Shown: positions 9,250 to 18,033, numbered from the stretch's first letter. The stretch: 64,000 nucleotides of DNA from LMUY01 sp965199165 (GCA_965199165.1 OZ240681.1:2232001-2296000); one strand, 5' to 3'. Program-made: numbers and translations. Notes: generated by a model from the letters alone, not told the origin.

Positions 9250-10515
9250 ATGCCGCCACTCTCCCGCCGCGCCCTGATCGGCAGCTCCGCCGCAGGCATC
9301 ACCGCCGTCGCCGCGGCCGCTGCCCAGGCGGCCGACCAGCCGCCCGCGCTCCTGGGTGCCGTCTCGGCGGGGGACGTGACGCTGCCGCCGCTGATGAACC
9401 CCACCGAGGCGGAGGCCAGCGTCAAGCCGCTCGATCCGCCGGGCCGTCGCCTGGGTGTCGCCGTCGTGGGCCTGGGCCATCTGTCGCTGCTGGAGATCCT
9501 GCCCGGGTTCGGCCAGGCGCAGCACGTGCGTCTGGCCGCGCTGGTGAGCGGGGAGCGTGACAAGGCCCGCGCGGTGGCGGCCCAGTACGGCGTGCCGGAG
9601 ACGGCGCTCTACGACTATGCCGGCTTCGACCGGCTCCGCGACAACCCCGACGTCGACATCGTCTACATCGTGCTCCCGAACGCCATGCACGCGGAGTTCA
9701 CCGTCCGGGCCGCGGCGGCCGGCAAGCACGTGCTGTGCGAGAAGCCGATGGCGACCACGGTGGCGGACGCGCAGCGCATGGTGGAGGCGTGCCGGTCGGC
9801 CGGGCGCAGGCTGATGATCGCCTATCGCTGCCAATACGAGCCGCACCATCGCGCCCTCATCGCCGCCGTCCGTGGCGGCAAGTTCGGTCCGGTCAAGCTG
9901 ATCCAGGCGGTGAATGGCCAGAACAACGCCGACAACGGCCAGTGGCGGCACAACCTGGCCATGGCAGGCGGCGGCTCGCTGCCGGATGTCGGGCTGTATT
10001 GCCTGAACGCGTGCCGCTACATCACGGGCGAGGAGCCGGTGGAGGTCTCCGCAACCCTGACGCAACCGAAGGGGGACCGCCGGTTCGCCGAGGTGGAGGA
10101 CATCTGCTCCTTCAACCTGCATTTCCCGTCCGGGACGATGGCCAGTTGCTCGAGCGGCTACTCCCTGCACGAGAGCCGCTGGCTGCGGGTCCACATGCCG
10201 GAGCTCTGGATGGGCCTGGACCCGGCGTTCGGCTACGAGGGCATCACGCTGCAGACCGGGCGGCGGATGGGCAAAGGCAACGCGGTCGAACAGGCGCACC
10301 TGCCCACCACCAACCAGTTCGCGCGGGAGATGGACCATTTCGCGGAGGCGTTGCGCGCCGGCGTCCAGCCCCATACGCCCGGCGAGGAAGGGTTGCAGGA
10401 CCAGAAGCTCCTCGCCGCGATCTACGAGGCTGCGCGCGGCGGCAGCACCGTCAAGCTCCCCCTCCAGACCGGGCTCGACCAGACCCGCGGCCCGGCGCCG
10501 TCCAGCGACGGTTGA
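9250..10515 (+). CDS. Gfo/Idh/MocA-family oxidoreductase, Tat-exported
   Basis: A 421-residue NAD(P)-dependent oxidoreductase resembling periplasmic glucose-fructose oxidoreductase. It begins with a twin-arginine signal (SRRALIGSSAAG, residues 5-16) and an Ala-rich stretch, so it is probably exported folded with its cofactor. The Rossmann motif VVGLGHLS is near 72-79 and the family motif EKP, with the catalytic-type Lys165, follows. The start at 9250 has GGAGGA 6 bases upstream; the longer frame from 9187 would bury the Tat signal. It precedes the amidohydrolase by about 50 bases and may be cotranscribed. Substrate unknown; sugars or inositols are usual for the family. Confidence 0.85.
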   Translation: MPPLSRRALIGSSAAGITAVAAAAAQAADQPPALLGAVSAGDVTLPPLMNPTEAEASVKPLDPPGRRLGVAVVGLGHLSLLEILPGFGQAQHVRLAALVSGERDKARAVAAQYGVPETALYDYAGFDRLRDNPDVDIVYIVLPNAMHAEFTVRAAAAGKHVLCEKPMATTVADAQRMVEACRSAGRRLMIAYRCQYEPHHRALIAAVRGGKFGPVKLIQAVNGQNNADNGQWRHNLAMAGGGSLPDVGLYCLNACRYITGEEPVEVSATLTQPKGDRRFAEVEDICSFNLHFPSGTMASCSSGYSLHESRWLRVHMPELWMGLDPAFGYEGITLQTGRRMGKGNAVEQAHLPTTNQFAREMDHFAEALRAGVQPHTPGEEGLQDQKLLAAIYEAARGGSTVKLPLQTGLDQTRGPAPSSDG

Positions 10516-10567
10516 CAGCGGCGCGACCTCCCGGCCTGCTCGGGTACGGTCGGCGGAGGGGGTTGCG

Positions 10568-12061
10568 ATGGGTGGCTTGGTGATCAGCGGCGGCCGGGTG
10601 GTCGACCCGGCAAGCGGCATGGATGCGGTGGCCGACGTGGCGCTGCTCCATGGCAAGATCGCCGCCATCGGCACCGGGTTGCCCGGCGCCGAGCGCACCG
10701 TCGACGCGACCGGGCTCGTAGTGGCGCCAGGGTTCATCGACCTGCACGCGCACGGCCAGTCGATCCCGGCGGACCGCATGCAGGCCTTCGACGGCGTCAC
10801 CACCACGCTCGACCTCGAGGCCGGGGTGATGCCCGTCGGCTCCTGGTACCGGCGCCAGGCGGCGCAGGGGCGGGTGCTCAACTACGGCGCGTCCACCAAC
10901 TGGGCTTTCGCCCGCATCGGGGCCATGACCGGCTCCAACGAGGAATCCTCGCTGGAGGCATTCGGCCGCGCCATGCGCGACCAGCGTTGGGTTGAGAACG
11001 TGGCCACCGACCAGGAGGTCGCAGGCATCCTCGGCCGCCTGGAACATGGGCTGAACGAGGGCGGCATCGGCATCGGCATCCTCAACGCCTACGCGCCCGG
11101 CGCCGGCGTGCAGGAGCTGACCGCCGTGTGCCAGCTGGCCTACGCACATGGCGTCCCGACCTTCACCCACGTCGCCTACATGTCCCGCATCGACCCCGAG
11201 AGCGCCGCCGAAGCCTATGTCCGGCTGATCGGCTATGCCGGCGCCACCGGGGCACACATGCACATCTGCCACTTCAACAGCTCCAGCAAGACGGACATCG
11301 CCCGGTGCGCCGCCCTGGTGGCCAAGGCGCGCGAGCAGGGCCTGCCGGTCACGCTCGAATCCTACCCATACGGCACCGGCTCCACCGTCGTCGCCGCCGC
11401 CTTCTTCAACGACCCCCAGTTCGAGGAACGCGGCGGCACCGGCTACGACGCCGTGCAGCGGGTGACCGACGGCCACCGCTTCCGCGACCGGGAGGAACTG
11501 CTGGCGGCACAGAAGTCGGACCCGTCGACGCTGGTGCTCTGGCATGTGCTGGACACGGAGAAGAACGAGCGCCACCGCGAACTGCTGGACATGGCGGTGC
11601 TGTTCCCCGGCAGCGCCATCGCCTCGGACGCCATGCCCTGGTCGCTCCCCGATGGCTCGACCTATACCGGCGACGCCTGGCCGCTGCCGGACGAGGCGAC
11701 GTCCCACCCACGCTCCGCCGGCTGCTTCACCCGCTTCCTGCGCCACTGGGTGCGGGAGCGGCAGGCGGTATCGCTGCTGGAGGGCATCGGCAAGTGCACG
11801 CTGATCCCGGCGGAGATCCTGGGGCCGAGCACCCCCGCCATGCTGGCCAAGGGGCGGCTGGCGCCGGGTGCCGACGCGGATTTGGTGGTGTTCGACCTGG
11901 AGACGCTGACCGACCGGGCCGAGTTCTCCGCCATGAACCGTCCGTCGGAGGGCGTGCGGCACCTGGTGGTCAACGGCCAGCCGGTGATCGCCGACGGGGT
12001 GATGGACGTGGCAGCGCGGCCGGGGCAGCCGGTCCGCCGGCCGGTCACCCCCGCCGGCTGA
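10568..12061 (+). CDS. Amidohydrolase, N-acyl-D-amino-acid/D-glutamate deacylase-like
   Basis: A 497-residue metal-dependent amidohydrolase. It has the small N-terminal beta region (GGRVVDPASGMDAVADVALL), the metal-binding HxH of APGFIDLHAHG (H60, H62), and the C-terminal family ending ADLVVFDLETL. It is closest by eye to N-acyl-D-amino-acid deacylases and D-glutamate-deacylase-like enzymes, which free D-amino acids from N-acyl forms; dihydroorotase-like activity is less likely. No signal peptide, so cytoplasmic. The gene ends 6 bases before a COG0523 GTPase with a TTG start, so the two are almost certainly translated from one mRNA. This fits a metal-requiring enzyme served by its own metallochaperone. 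Confidence 0.82.
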   Translation: MGGLVISGGRVVDPASGMDAVADVALLHGKIAAIGTGLPGAERTVDATGLVVAPGFIDLHAHGQSIPADRMQAFDGVTTTLDLEAGVMPVGSWYRRQAAQGRVLNYGASTNWAFARIGAMTGSNEESSLEAFGRAMRDQRWVENVATDQEVAGILGRLEHGLNEGGIGIGILNAYAPGAGVQELTAVCQLAYAHGVPTFTHVAYMSRIDPESAAEAYVRLIGYAGATGAHMHICHFNSSSKTDIARCAALVAKAREQGLPVTLESYPYGTGSTVVAAAFFNDPQFEERGGTGYDAVQRVTDGHRFRDREELLAAQKSDPSTLVLWHVLDTEKNERHRELLDMAVLFPGSAIASDAMPWSLPDGSTYTGDAWPLPDEATSHPRSAGCFTRFLRHWVRERQAVSLLEGIGKCTLIPAEILGPSTPAMLAKGRLAPGADADLVVFDLETLTDRAEFSAMNRPSEGVRHLVVNGQPVIADGVMDVAARPGQPVRRPVTPAG

Positions 12062-12067
12062 CGGGGG

Positions 12068-13090
12068 TTGCCGGTCCCGATCCTGCTGGTCGCCGGCTTC
12101 CTGGGCGCCGGCAAGACCACCGTGGTCAACCACATCCTGGCCCACGCCGGCGGGCGGCGCATCGCCGCGGTGGTCAACGATTTCGGCGCCATCAACATCG
12201 ACGCCGAACTGGTCGCGGGGGCCAGCGACGGCGTGGTCAGCCTGGCCAATGGCTGCATCTGCTGCTCGTTGGAAGGCGACCTGCTGCGCACCCTTGCCGC
12301 CCTGCTGCGCCGCCGTCCGCAGCCCGAGGCGATCGTCATCGAGACCAGCGGCGTGGCCGACCCCACCGACATCGTCCGCAACCTGATGGACCCGGTGATT
12401 TGGAAGGAAGCGCCGCTCGAGACGGTGCTGTGCGTGGTGGACGCCACCACGCCGCCGGCCGCGCTGGAGGACGCCTTGCTCCGGGCGCAGTTGCAGGCGG
12501 CGGACGTGGTGGCAATGAGCAAGGTGGACCTGGCGGACGATGCCCAATGCACCCGCATCCGCGATGCCGTGGCGGCCGCGAAGCCCGCGGCGGTCGTGGT
12601 CGACGTGGTGGACGGCGCGGTGCCCCTGGCGCTGCTGTTCCCCGATGACGGCGGCCGTCCGGCCACGCCGCGGGAGCCCGGCCGCCGCCGTCCGGCCGCC
12701 GACCGGTTCGAGACGCTCAGCTGGACCTCCGACCAGCCGCTATCGCTGTCCGGGGTGCAACGCGCGATCGGCCAGCTCGCGCCCAAGCTGGCGCGGGCCA
12801 AGGGCTTCTTCGAGACGGTGGAGCAGCCCGGCCGTCCCTTCCTGTTCCAACTCGCCGGCGGCCGGGCGACCCTGGCCGCAGCCGCGGCGGGAGCCACGGG
12901 CTCGCCGCTCGCCCGGATCGTCTTCGTCGCCGAGGTCGGGGTGCTCTCCATGGCCGAGATCGGGGTGCTGATGGACGGCTGCACCCGCCCGGCGGGCCTG
13001 GGGGTTCGTCCTGCCGGGCGGGTCCGGGCCCTCGATGGTGACGGCGTGTTGGTCAAACCGGCTCCGAATGGGGTAGACCAGGGGCGCTGA
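12068..13090 (+). CDS. COG0523 / CobW-type GTPase, probable zinc metallochaperone
   Basis: A 340-residue P-loop GTPase. Walker A is GFLGAGKTT (10-18), the family metal-binding CxCC is CICC (63-66), and SKVD supplies the guanine-specificity loop. A CobW C-terminal domain is present. Such proteins deliver Zn, Co or Fe to client enzymes. No His-rich tail is seen. The start is a TTG at 12068, 6 bases after the stop of the amidohydrolase; no ATG or GTG fits before the P-loop, so translation is probably coupled. The adjoining amidohydrolase is the obvious candidate client. No Zur box was found, but only by eye. Confidence 0.85.
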   Translation: MPVPILLVAGFLGAGKTTVVNHILAHAGGRRIAAVVNDFGAINIDAELVAGASDGVVSLANGCICCSLEGDLLRTLAALLRRRPQPEAIVIETSGVADPTDIVRNLMDPVIWKEAPLETVLCVVDATTPPAALEDALLRAQLQAADVVAMSKVDLADDAQCTRIRDAVAAAKPAAVVVDVVDGAVPLALLFPDDGGRPATPREPGRRRPAADRFETLSWTSDQPLSLSGVQRAIGQLAPKLARAKGFFETVEQPGRPFLFQLAGGRATLAAAAAGATGSPLARIVFVAEVGVLSMAEIGVLMDGCTRPAGLGVRPAGRVRALDGDGVLVKPAPNGVDQGR

Positions 13091-13115
13091 CCGTCTGCGG
13101 AGACCGGGAGGAAAG

Positions 13116-14114
13116 ATGCTGAAGACCGCGCAAACCTGCGCCGTGCTCATCCTGTGCTTGCTGGGCCCTCTCGCGGCCAGGGCCCAGCCGCTGCACCGGT
13201 TGGACGTGGACGTGTTCAACTCGGGAACGGTCTGGCCGATCTGGGTCGCACAGGACAAGGGCTTCTTCGCGGCCAATGGGCTGGAGGTCCACCTGATCCC
13301 CACCCCGGGCTCGCTGGCCCAGATGGAGGGCCTGATCGACGGCAAGTTCGACATCGCGATGACGGCGATCGACAACCTGATCGCCTACATGGAGGGGGAA
13401 GGCGAGGCCAAGACCGATGCCACGCCCAACATCGTCGCGGTGATGGGGAGCGACAACGGGTTCCTCTCCCTGCTCACCGCGCCCGGTTTCCGGACCTTCG
13501 CCGACTTGCGGGGTGCGACCCTGTCGGTCGACGCGTTCACCACCGGCTACGCCTTCGTGCTGGAGGAGATGCTGAAGGTCCGTGGCCTGGCCAGCGGCGA
13601 CTACACGCTGGTGAAGGCGGGTGGGTTCCAGCAACGCTTCGACGGCGTGCTCGCGGGATCGCAGGCGGGAACCCTGTCCGTGCCGCCCTTCACCTTCCTG
13701 GCGGCGGCAAAGGGCTTCAACGACCTTGGCACCGCCATCTCCGTGCTGGGCCACTACCAGGGCGTCGTCGCCGCCGTGCGCAAGGATTGGGCGCCCGCCC
13801 ACCGCGCCGAGCTGGTCGGCTACATCCGCGCCTACATCGCCGCGGTCACCTGGCTCTACGACCCGGCGAACAAGGCGGAGGCGCTGGACATCTTCGCCAA
13901 GCACCTGCCCGGCGCCACGGCCGAGATCGCGGCGAAATCCTACGGCGTGTTCCTGGACCCGCAGACGGGCTTCGACCGCAGCGCCGCGATCGACGTGGCG
14001 GGCGTCCAAACCGTGATCGGGATCCGGGAGGACTACGCCGTGCCGCACAAGGCCCTTGCCGAGCCGTCGCACTACTACGACCTCAGCTACTACGACGCGG
14101 CCACCAAGCACTGA
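13116..14114 (+). CDS. NMT1/THI5-like ABC transporter substrate-binding protein
   Basis: A 332-residue exported protein with a Sec signal peptide (hydrophobic LILCLLGPLAARA, cleavage near 23). The mature part resembles the SsuA/TauA/NMT1 type: WPIWVAQDKGFFAANGLEV, then LIDGKFDIAMTAIDN. These bind small organic anions, aromatic acids, pyrimidines or sulfonates for an ABC importer. GGGAGGA lies just before the ATG. No permease or ATPase gene of this class is nearby, so it is an orphan. Its tight link to a ring-cleavage-type dioxygenase (22 bases downstream) hints at an aromatic ligand. Confidence 0.85.
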   Translation: MLKTAQTCAVLILCLLGPLAARAQPLHRLDVDVFNSGTVWPIWVAQDKGFFAANGLEVHLIPTPGSLAQMEGLIDGKFDIAMTAIDNLIAYMEGEGEAKTDATPNIVAVMGSDNGFLSLLTAPGFRTFADLRGATLSVDAFTTGYAFVLEEMLKVRGLASGDYTLVKAGGFQQRFDGVLAGSQAGTLSVPPFTFLAAAKGFNDLGTAISVLGHYQGVVAAVRKDWAPAHRAELVGYIRAYIAAVTWLYDPANKAEALDIFAKHLPGATAEIAAKSYGVFLDPQTGFDRSAAIDVAGVQTVIGIREDYAVPHKALAEPSHYYDLSYYDAATKH

Positions 14115-14136
14115 GTGGTCACCAGGGAGGACATCG

Positions 14137-15096
14137 ATGACCCAGATCCTGAGGATGGCGCAGCGGCCCCGCCGGCCCGGCGAACTCGGCGTCCACTCGG
14201 TCGACCATTTCAACTTCGTCGTGCCCGACCTCAAACAGGCGGAAAAGTTCTACTGCGATTTCGGCCTGGAACTCCGCCCCGAGGGCGACGGGCTTGGGCT
14301 CTACACGGCCGGTCACGACCATCGCTGGGGCAGGATCGGCGAAGGACCGGCGAAGCGACTGACCTATGTCTCGTTCGGCGCCTACCCGGAGGATCTGGAG
14401 GGCCTGGCCGCACGGTTGAAGCAGAACGGCGTGCCGCAGCTCGACTCGCCGGACGGGTTCGATTCCAACGGGGTTTGGTTCCGCGACCCGGACGGCACGC
14501 TCATCGAGATGCGGGTCGCGGAAAAATCCTCCCCGAACGAGAAGGCGGTCCAAAGCAACCCATCCTCCCCGCCCGGGGTGCAGGGCTCGCACCCGCGATC
14601 GAAGTCGCCCTTCGTGCGGCCGCGCCGGCTGGCCCACATCCTGCTGTTCAGCAGTGACGTCAGCCGATCCATCCAGTTCTACAGCCGGGTGCTTGGCCTG
14701 CGGCTGTCGGACCGTTCGGGCGACGGCGTGGCGTTCATGCACGGCATCCACGGCAGCGACCACCACATGATCGCGCTGGCGAAGTCGGACGGTCCCGGCC
14801 TGCACCATCTGAGCTGGGACGTCGGCTCGGTCCACGAGGTCGGACTCGGCGCGATGCAGATGGCCGATCGCGGCTTTGCCGCCGGGTGGGGCATGGGGCG
14901 GCATGTGCTCGGCTCCAACTACTTCCACTACGTCCGCGACCCGTGGGGCAGCTACAGCGAGTACTCGTCCGACATCGACTACATCCCCGTCGACATGGAC
15001 TGGCAGGCTGGGGACCATCCCGGTCATGACTCGTTCTACGTCTGGGGACCCACGCCGCCCGCCGATTTCGTCCACAACTACGAGACCGCCGGTTGA
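14137..15096 (+). CDS. Two-domain VOC-family extradiol dioxygenase
   Basis: A 319-residue protein with two vicinal-oxygen-chelate modules (about 18-128 and 164-285) joined by a Pro/Ser-rich linker (131-160). This is the layout of type I extradiol dioxygenases that open catechol rings with Fe(II). The second module has the expected ligands: H167 (RLAHILL), the His of GLHHLSWD (223-224) and E275 (SYSEYS). The first module is the usual metal-free copy. The start at 14137 has AGGGAGGA 7-8 bases upstream; longer versions overlap the preceding gene. The C-terminus (to 319) is longer than the ring-cleavage core. Substrate is not decidable from sequence. Confidence 0.85.
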   Translation: MTQILRMAQRPRRPGELGVHSVDHFNFVVPDLKQAEKFYCDFGLELRPEGDGLGLYTAGHDHRWGRIGEGPAKRLTYVSFGAYPEDLEGLAARLKQNGVPQLDSPDGFDSNGVWFRDPDGTLIEMRVAEKSSPNEKAVQSNPSSPPGVQGSHPRSKSPFVRPRRLAHILLFSSDVSRSIQFYSRVLGLRLSDRSGDGVAFMHGIHGSDHHMIALAKSDGPGLHHLSWDVGSVHEVGLGAMQMADRGFAAGWGMGRHVLGSNYFHYVRDPWGSYSEYSSDIDYIPVDMDWQAGDHPGHDSFYVWGPTPPADFVHNYETAG

Positions 15097-15115
15097 CCGG
15101 CGGGTGTGCGGCCCG

Positions 15116-15787
15116 CTAGCCCCCTCCCATCATCTTCTTCTCGTGCGCCTCGACCCAAGCACGGTCGAACCGGCCCTCTGCGATCGTGCGCAGGCTTTCG
15201 GCCTCCTGCGCGGCCTGGCGCCGGGCGGCCTGTAGGATCGCGGCGGCCTCGGCGGGCGGGATCGCCAGCACGCCGTCCTCGTCGCCCACCATGATGTCGC
15301 CGGGATGCACCACCATGCCGCCGACGCTGACCGAGACGTTGATCTCGCCAGGGCCGTTCTTGTATGGCCCGCGGTGTGTGATTCCGCGGGCGTAGACGGG
15401 GAAGGGCTTGCCGCGGATGGAGCCCACGTCCCGGATCGCTCCATCGATCACCAGCCCGGCAACGCCCAGGCTTTCGGCGTAACTGACCATGATCTCGCCC
15501 ACCAAGGCCTGGGCGAGGTCGCCGCCGCCATCGACGACCAGCACGTCACCCGGCCGGCAGAAGTCGAAGGCACGATGGACGGTGAAGTTGTCGCCGGGCC
15601 GGGTGCGCACCGTCACCGCGGTGCCGACCATCGGCTGCGGCCGGTGATAGGCCATGAGCCCGACCGTGCCGGACAGACGCGCCATGTTGTCGCTGATCAG
15701 GGAGGTCGCCAGCCCGCGCAAGGCGTCCAGCAGCGCCGGATCGGCGGAGGGCGCGGAGGGATTGCGGCGCCAGCCGGGTGGGTTCAT
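15116..15787 (-). CDS. RraA-family protein, probable 4-hydroxy-4-methyl-2-oxoglutarate/oxaloacetate aldolase type
   Basis: A 223-residue protein of the RraA / former 'dimethylmenaquinone methyltransferase' family. It has VVDGGGDLAQALVGE (84-98) and the pair R119-D120 (DGAIRD) that in family aldolases binds substrate and divalent metal. These aldolases split 4-hydroxy-4-methyl-2-oxoglutarate or decarboxylate oxaloacetate at the end of meta-cleavage pathways; true RNase E inhibitors are shorter (~160). The ATG at 15787, preceded by CGGAGC, is preferred over a start at 15883 that would overlap the TetR gene. It converges with the ring-cleavage dioxygenase, 19 bases away, which makes an aromatic-degradation role plausible. 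Confidence 0.8.
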   Translation of the reverse strand: MNPPGWRRNPSAPSADPALLDALRGLATSLISDNMARLSGTVGLMAYHRPQPMVGTAVTVRTRPGDNFTVHRAFDFCRPGDVLVVDGGGDLAQALVGEIMVSYAESLGVAGLVIDGAIRDVGSIRGKPFPVYARGITHRGPYKNGPGEINVSVSVGGMVVHPGDIMVGDEDGVLAIPPAEAAAILQAARRQAAQEAESLRTIAEGRFDRAWVEAHEKKMMGGG

Positions 15788-15863
15788 GGCGTTGGGCTCC
15801 GTTGACGGCTGCGTCTTATGAGCCCGGGCACCTTGTGGCACCAGGCCTGCGACCCCGATGCCC

Positions 15864-16499
15864 TCACCGCCGGAGCGAGCCACCTGTCGTGGCGCCGGGT
15901 CGGTTCATGTCCCACAGCTGGAGCAGGTTGGACACGGCGGCCTCGATCGCCGCACGCGGGACGCCGTCGCGCGCCTGCACGGCCATGCCGACCAGCAGCG
16001 CGTCCGCCAATGTCGTGAGCCCGGCGGCATCCGTGTCCGGCCGCAACTCCCCCGCTGCGACGGCCCGTGCGACACAATGCCGGATCGCGTCGCGGGTGCG
16101 CTGCCGCTCCGCGGCCACCGTCGCCTGTAGGTGGCTGTTCTCCGGCGAGGCGTTCGCGACGGACAGGACGAGCATGCAGCCTCTCGGCATATCCGGGTCG
16201 GTCTGCAGCTGGACCGAGCGGCGGAGCGCCTGTTCCAACGCGTCGCGCGGCGTGGATGCCGCGTCGTGCAGGGGTGCCACGACCTGCCCATAGGTCTCGA
16301 GGTAGCGGGCCAGCGCCTCCCGGTAGAGCTTCTCCTTGGAGCCGAACGCACCGTAGAAGCTCGCGGGTGACAGGTCGCCCATGGCCCGTTGCAGCTGGTC
16401 CAGCGAAGTGGGCTCGTAGCCCTGGCGCCAGAACAGCTGCATCGCCGCCTCAAGCGCGGCCTCCCTGTCGAATTGCCTGGGCCGTCCAGTACGAGGCAT
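15864..16499 (-). CDS. TetR/AcrR-family transcriptional regulator
   Basis: A 211-residue repressor-type protein. The N-terminal helix-turn-helix is clear (about 10-60: FDREAALEAAMQLFWRQGYE, then TSLDQL and SPASFYGAFGSKEKLY). The rest is the variable all-helical ligand domain, of the AefR/YcdC-like length. The ATG at 16499 with GGTGAG before it is chosen; a TTG at 16532 would add 11 residues. It is divergent from the SnoaL-like gene, and the 128-bp gap carries an inverted repeat and a promoter-like pair, so it probably controls that gene and itself. Ligand unknown. Confidence 0.9.
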   Translation of the reverse strand: MPRTGRPRQFDREAALEAAMQLFWRQGYEPTSLDQLQRAMGDLSPASFYGAFGSKEKLYREALARYLETYGQVVAPLHDAASTPRDALEQALRRSVQLQTDPDMPRGCMLVLSVANASPENSHLQATVAAERQRTRDAIRHCVARAVAAGELRPDTDAAGLTTLADALLVGMAVQARDGVPRAAIEAAVSNLLQLWDMNRPGATTGGSLRR

Positions 16500-16511
16500 C
16501 TCACCACTTCT

Positions 16512-16567
16512 ATTTCGGAGCGATCGATCCAAATGTCGTTGACGGGCGCTGCGCCGTTATGTAAGTT
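16512..16567 (+). promoter_or_regulatory. Candidate TetR operator and promoter in divergent gap
   Basis: An imperfect inverted repeat, ATTTcGGA (16512-16519) and TCCAAAT (16528-16534), lies just upstream of TTGACG (16539-16544) and TAAGTT (16562-16567) with a 17-base spacer. The spacer holds a smaller palindrome GGCGCTGCGCC (16545-16555). Either could be the operator. Sequence inference only. Confidence 0.35.
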
Positions 16568-16627
16568 TTAGAGCGAACGGTCCGGAAGTCGAGGGCCGCC
16601 GTCCGAGCATGGGGGAGGATACCGCGC

Positions 16628-17101
16628 ATGGCCACGGAGCCGACGGACATCGTGCGGGCGCTGCTGGCCGGCCAACCTTCGCCCCGTGACGTGGTGGAGC
16701 GCTTCTACGCGGCGGAAGCGGCCTACATGGCTGCGGGCGGCGCCGAGGCGGGCGCCAGCTTCGCCGACATGGCCGCCACGCTCGACCCGGACGTGGTGCT
16801 GCACCAATCGCCGGACCTGCCCTGGGGCGGCCGGTTCCACGGCCACGCCGGATATGAGGATTGGGCGCGGCAGATGAGCCGGGCGTTCGATCGGCTGGGT
16901 GTCGAGGAAAGACGGTTCTTCCCGGATGGCGACACGGTGGTCATCACCTGCCGCCTCGTCACCCGCGCGCGTGCGTCGGGCGAGACGCTTGATGGGCCGA
17001 TGACGCAGGTCGTCCGCGTACGCGCCGGGTGTATCGTGGAGTTCCGGCCATTCTACTGGAACGTCCCCGCCTATCGCGAGATCGTCGGGTCTGCCGGTTG
17101 A
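16628..17101 (+). CDS. SnoaL-like / NTF2-fold protein
   Basis: A 157-residue protein with the cone-shaped NTF2/SnoaL pattern: an N-terminal helix with VVERFYAAEAAY, a middle FADMAATLDPDVVLHQSPDLP, then GRFHGHAGYEDWARQM and alternating beta strands ending VEFRPFYWNVPAY. The family holds ketosteroid isomerase-like and polyketide-cyclase-like enzymes as well as non-catalytic proteins, so a reaction cannot be assigned. No signal peptide. It is divergent from the TetR gene and lies 44 bases before an NAD-binding oxidoreductase, likely in one operon. Confidence 0.75.
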   Translation: MATEPTDIVRALLAGQPSPRDVVERFYAAEAAYMAAGGAEAGASFADMAATLDPDVVLHQSPDLPWGGRFHGHAGYEDWARQMSRAFDRLGVEERRFFPDGDTVVITCRLVTRARASGETLDGPMTQVVRVRAGCIVEFRPFYWNVPAYREIVGSAG

Positions 17102-17145
17102 ACGGGTGGCGCGTGGGTGCCGGTGCGAATGCAAGGAGTAGCGTG

Positions 17146-18033
17146 ATGGAAATCGGCTTTATCGGGCTCGGCGCCATGGGCAGCGCGATGGCCCAGAACC
17201 TGGCGAGGGCGGGACACGAGGTGCGCGCCTGGAACCGCTCCGGCGAGTCCAGGACGGACGGCGTGGACATGGTGCCCGATCCGGCGGACGCGTTCGACGC
17301 CCAGGTCGCGTTCACCATGCTGTCCGACGACGCGGCGATCCGCCAGGTGCTGCTGCAACCCGGCGTGCTTGGAAGGGCGAGGCCCGGTCTGGTCCATGTG
17401 GTCACCTCGACCATCTCGGTTGCCTTCGCAGGGGAGTTGGCGGCCGCCCATGCGGCAGCGGGCGTGGGCTATGTGTCGGCGCCCGTGCTCGGCCGGCCGG
17501 ACGTGGCGGCCAAAGGCGAGCTCAACATCCTCGTCGCCGGCAAGCCCGAGGCGGTGGAGGCCGTTCGCCCGCTGCTGGAGGTGCTGAGCAAGAAGGTGTG
17601 GGACCTGGGGGAGGAGCCGCCGCGCGCCAATGCCGCCAAGATCGCCGCCAACATGATGATCACCATGGCGATCGAAGGCATGGCCGAGGCCGCGGTGCTG
17701 ACGGAAGCGAACGGCCTGCCGCGCGCTGCCTTCTTCGAGCTGATCCTGGGCACGCTGTTCGGCGGCCGCGCCTATGAGAGCTACAGCGCGAACATCGCCA
17801 AGGAGACATACGAGCCTGGCTTCAAGGCCAGCCTCGGCCTGAAGGACCTGCGCCTGGCCACCGAAGCCGCCAAGGATGCCGGACGCCGCCTTCCCATGCT
17901 CGACGCCGTGCGGGAGCGCCTGGGCGAGGCGGTCGATGCGGGGCTTGGCGAGAAGGATTGGTCGATCATGGCCGACTACACGCTGAAGCACGGCGTCGCG
18001 ACCGGGCAGGGGACCGGACCACGCCGCGCTTGA
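17146..18033 (+). CDS. NAD(P)-binding beta-hydroxyacid dehydrogenase (3-hydroxyisobutyrate dehydrogenase family)
   Basis: A 295-residue enzyme with GFIGLGAMGSAMAQNL (4-19) for NAD(P) and K165 in NAAKIAANMM, the catalytic Lys position. It oxidises a beta-hydroxyacid or reduces the semialdehyde (3-hydroxyisobutyrate, tartronate or succinic semialdehyde type). The length is standard. AAGGAG lies 8 bases before the ATG at 17146; longer versions overlap the SnoaL-like gene out of frame. It probably shares the TetR-controlled transcript with that gene. Substrate undetermined. Confidence 0.87.
   Translation: MEIGFIGLGAMGSAMAQNLARAGHEVRAWNRSGESRTDGVDMVPDPADAFDAQVAFTMLSDDAAIRQVLLQPGVLGRARPGLVHVVTSTISVAFAGELAAAHAAAGVGYVSAPVLGRPDVAAKGELNILVAGKPEAVEAVRPLLEVLSKKVWDLGEEPPRANAAKIAANMMITMAIEGMAEAAVLTEANGLPRAAFFELILGTLFGGRAYESYSANIAKETYEPGFKASLGLKDLRLATEAAKDAGRRLPMLDAVRERLGEAVDAGLGEKDWSIMADYTLKHGVATGQGTGPRRA

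Noticed and set aside
10451..12547. A 698-codon minus-strand frame over the amidohydrolase and GTPase genes
   Set aside because: His/Arg/Gly-rich shadow of two well-supported plus-strand enzymes; typical of high-GC DNA.
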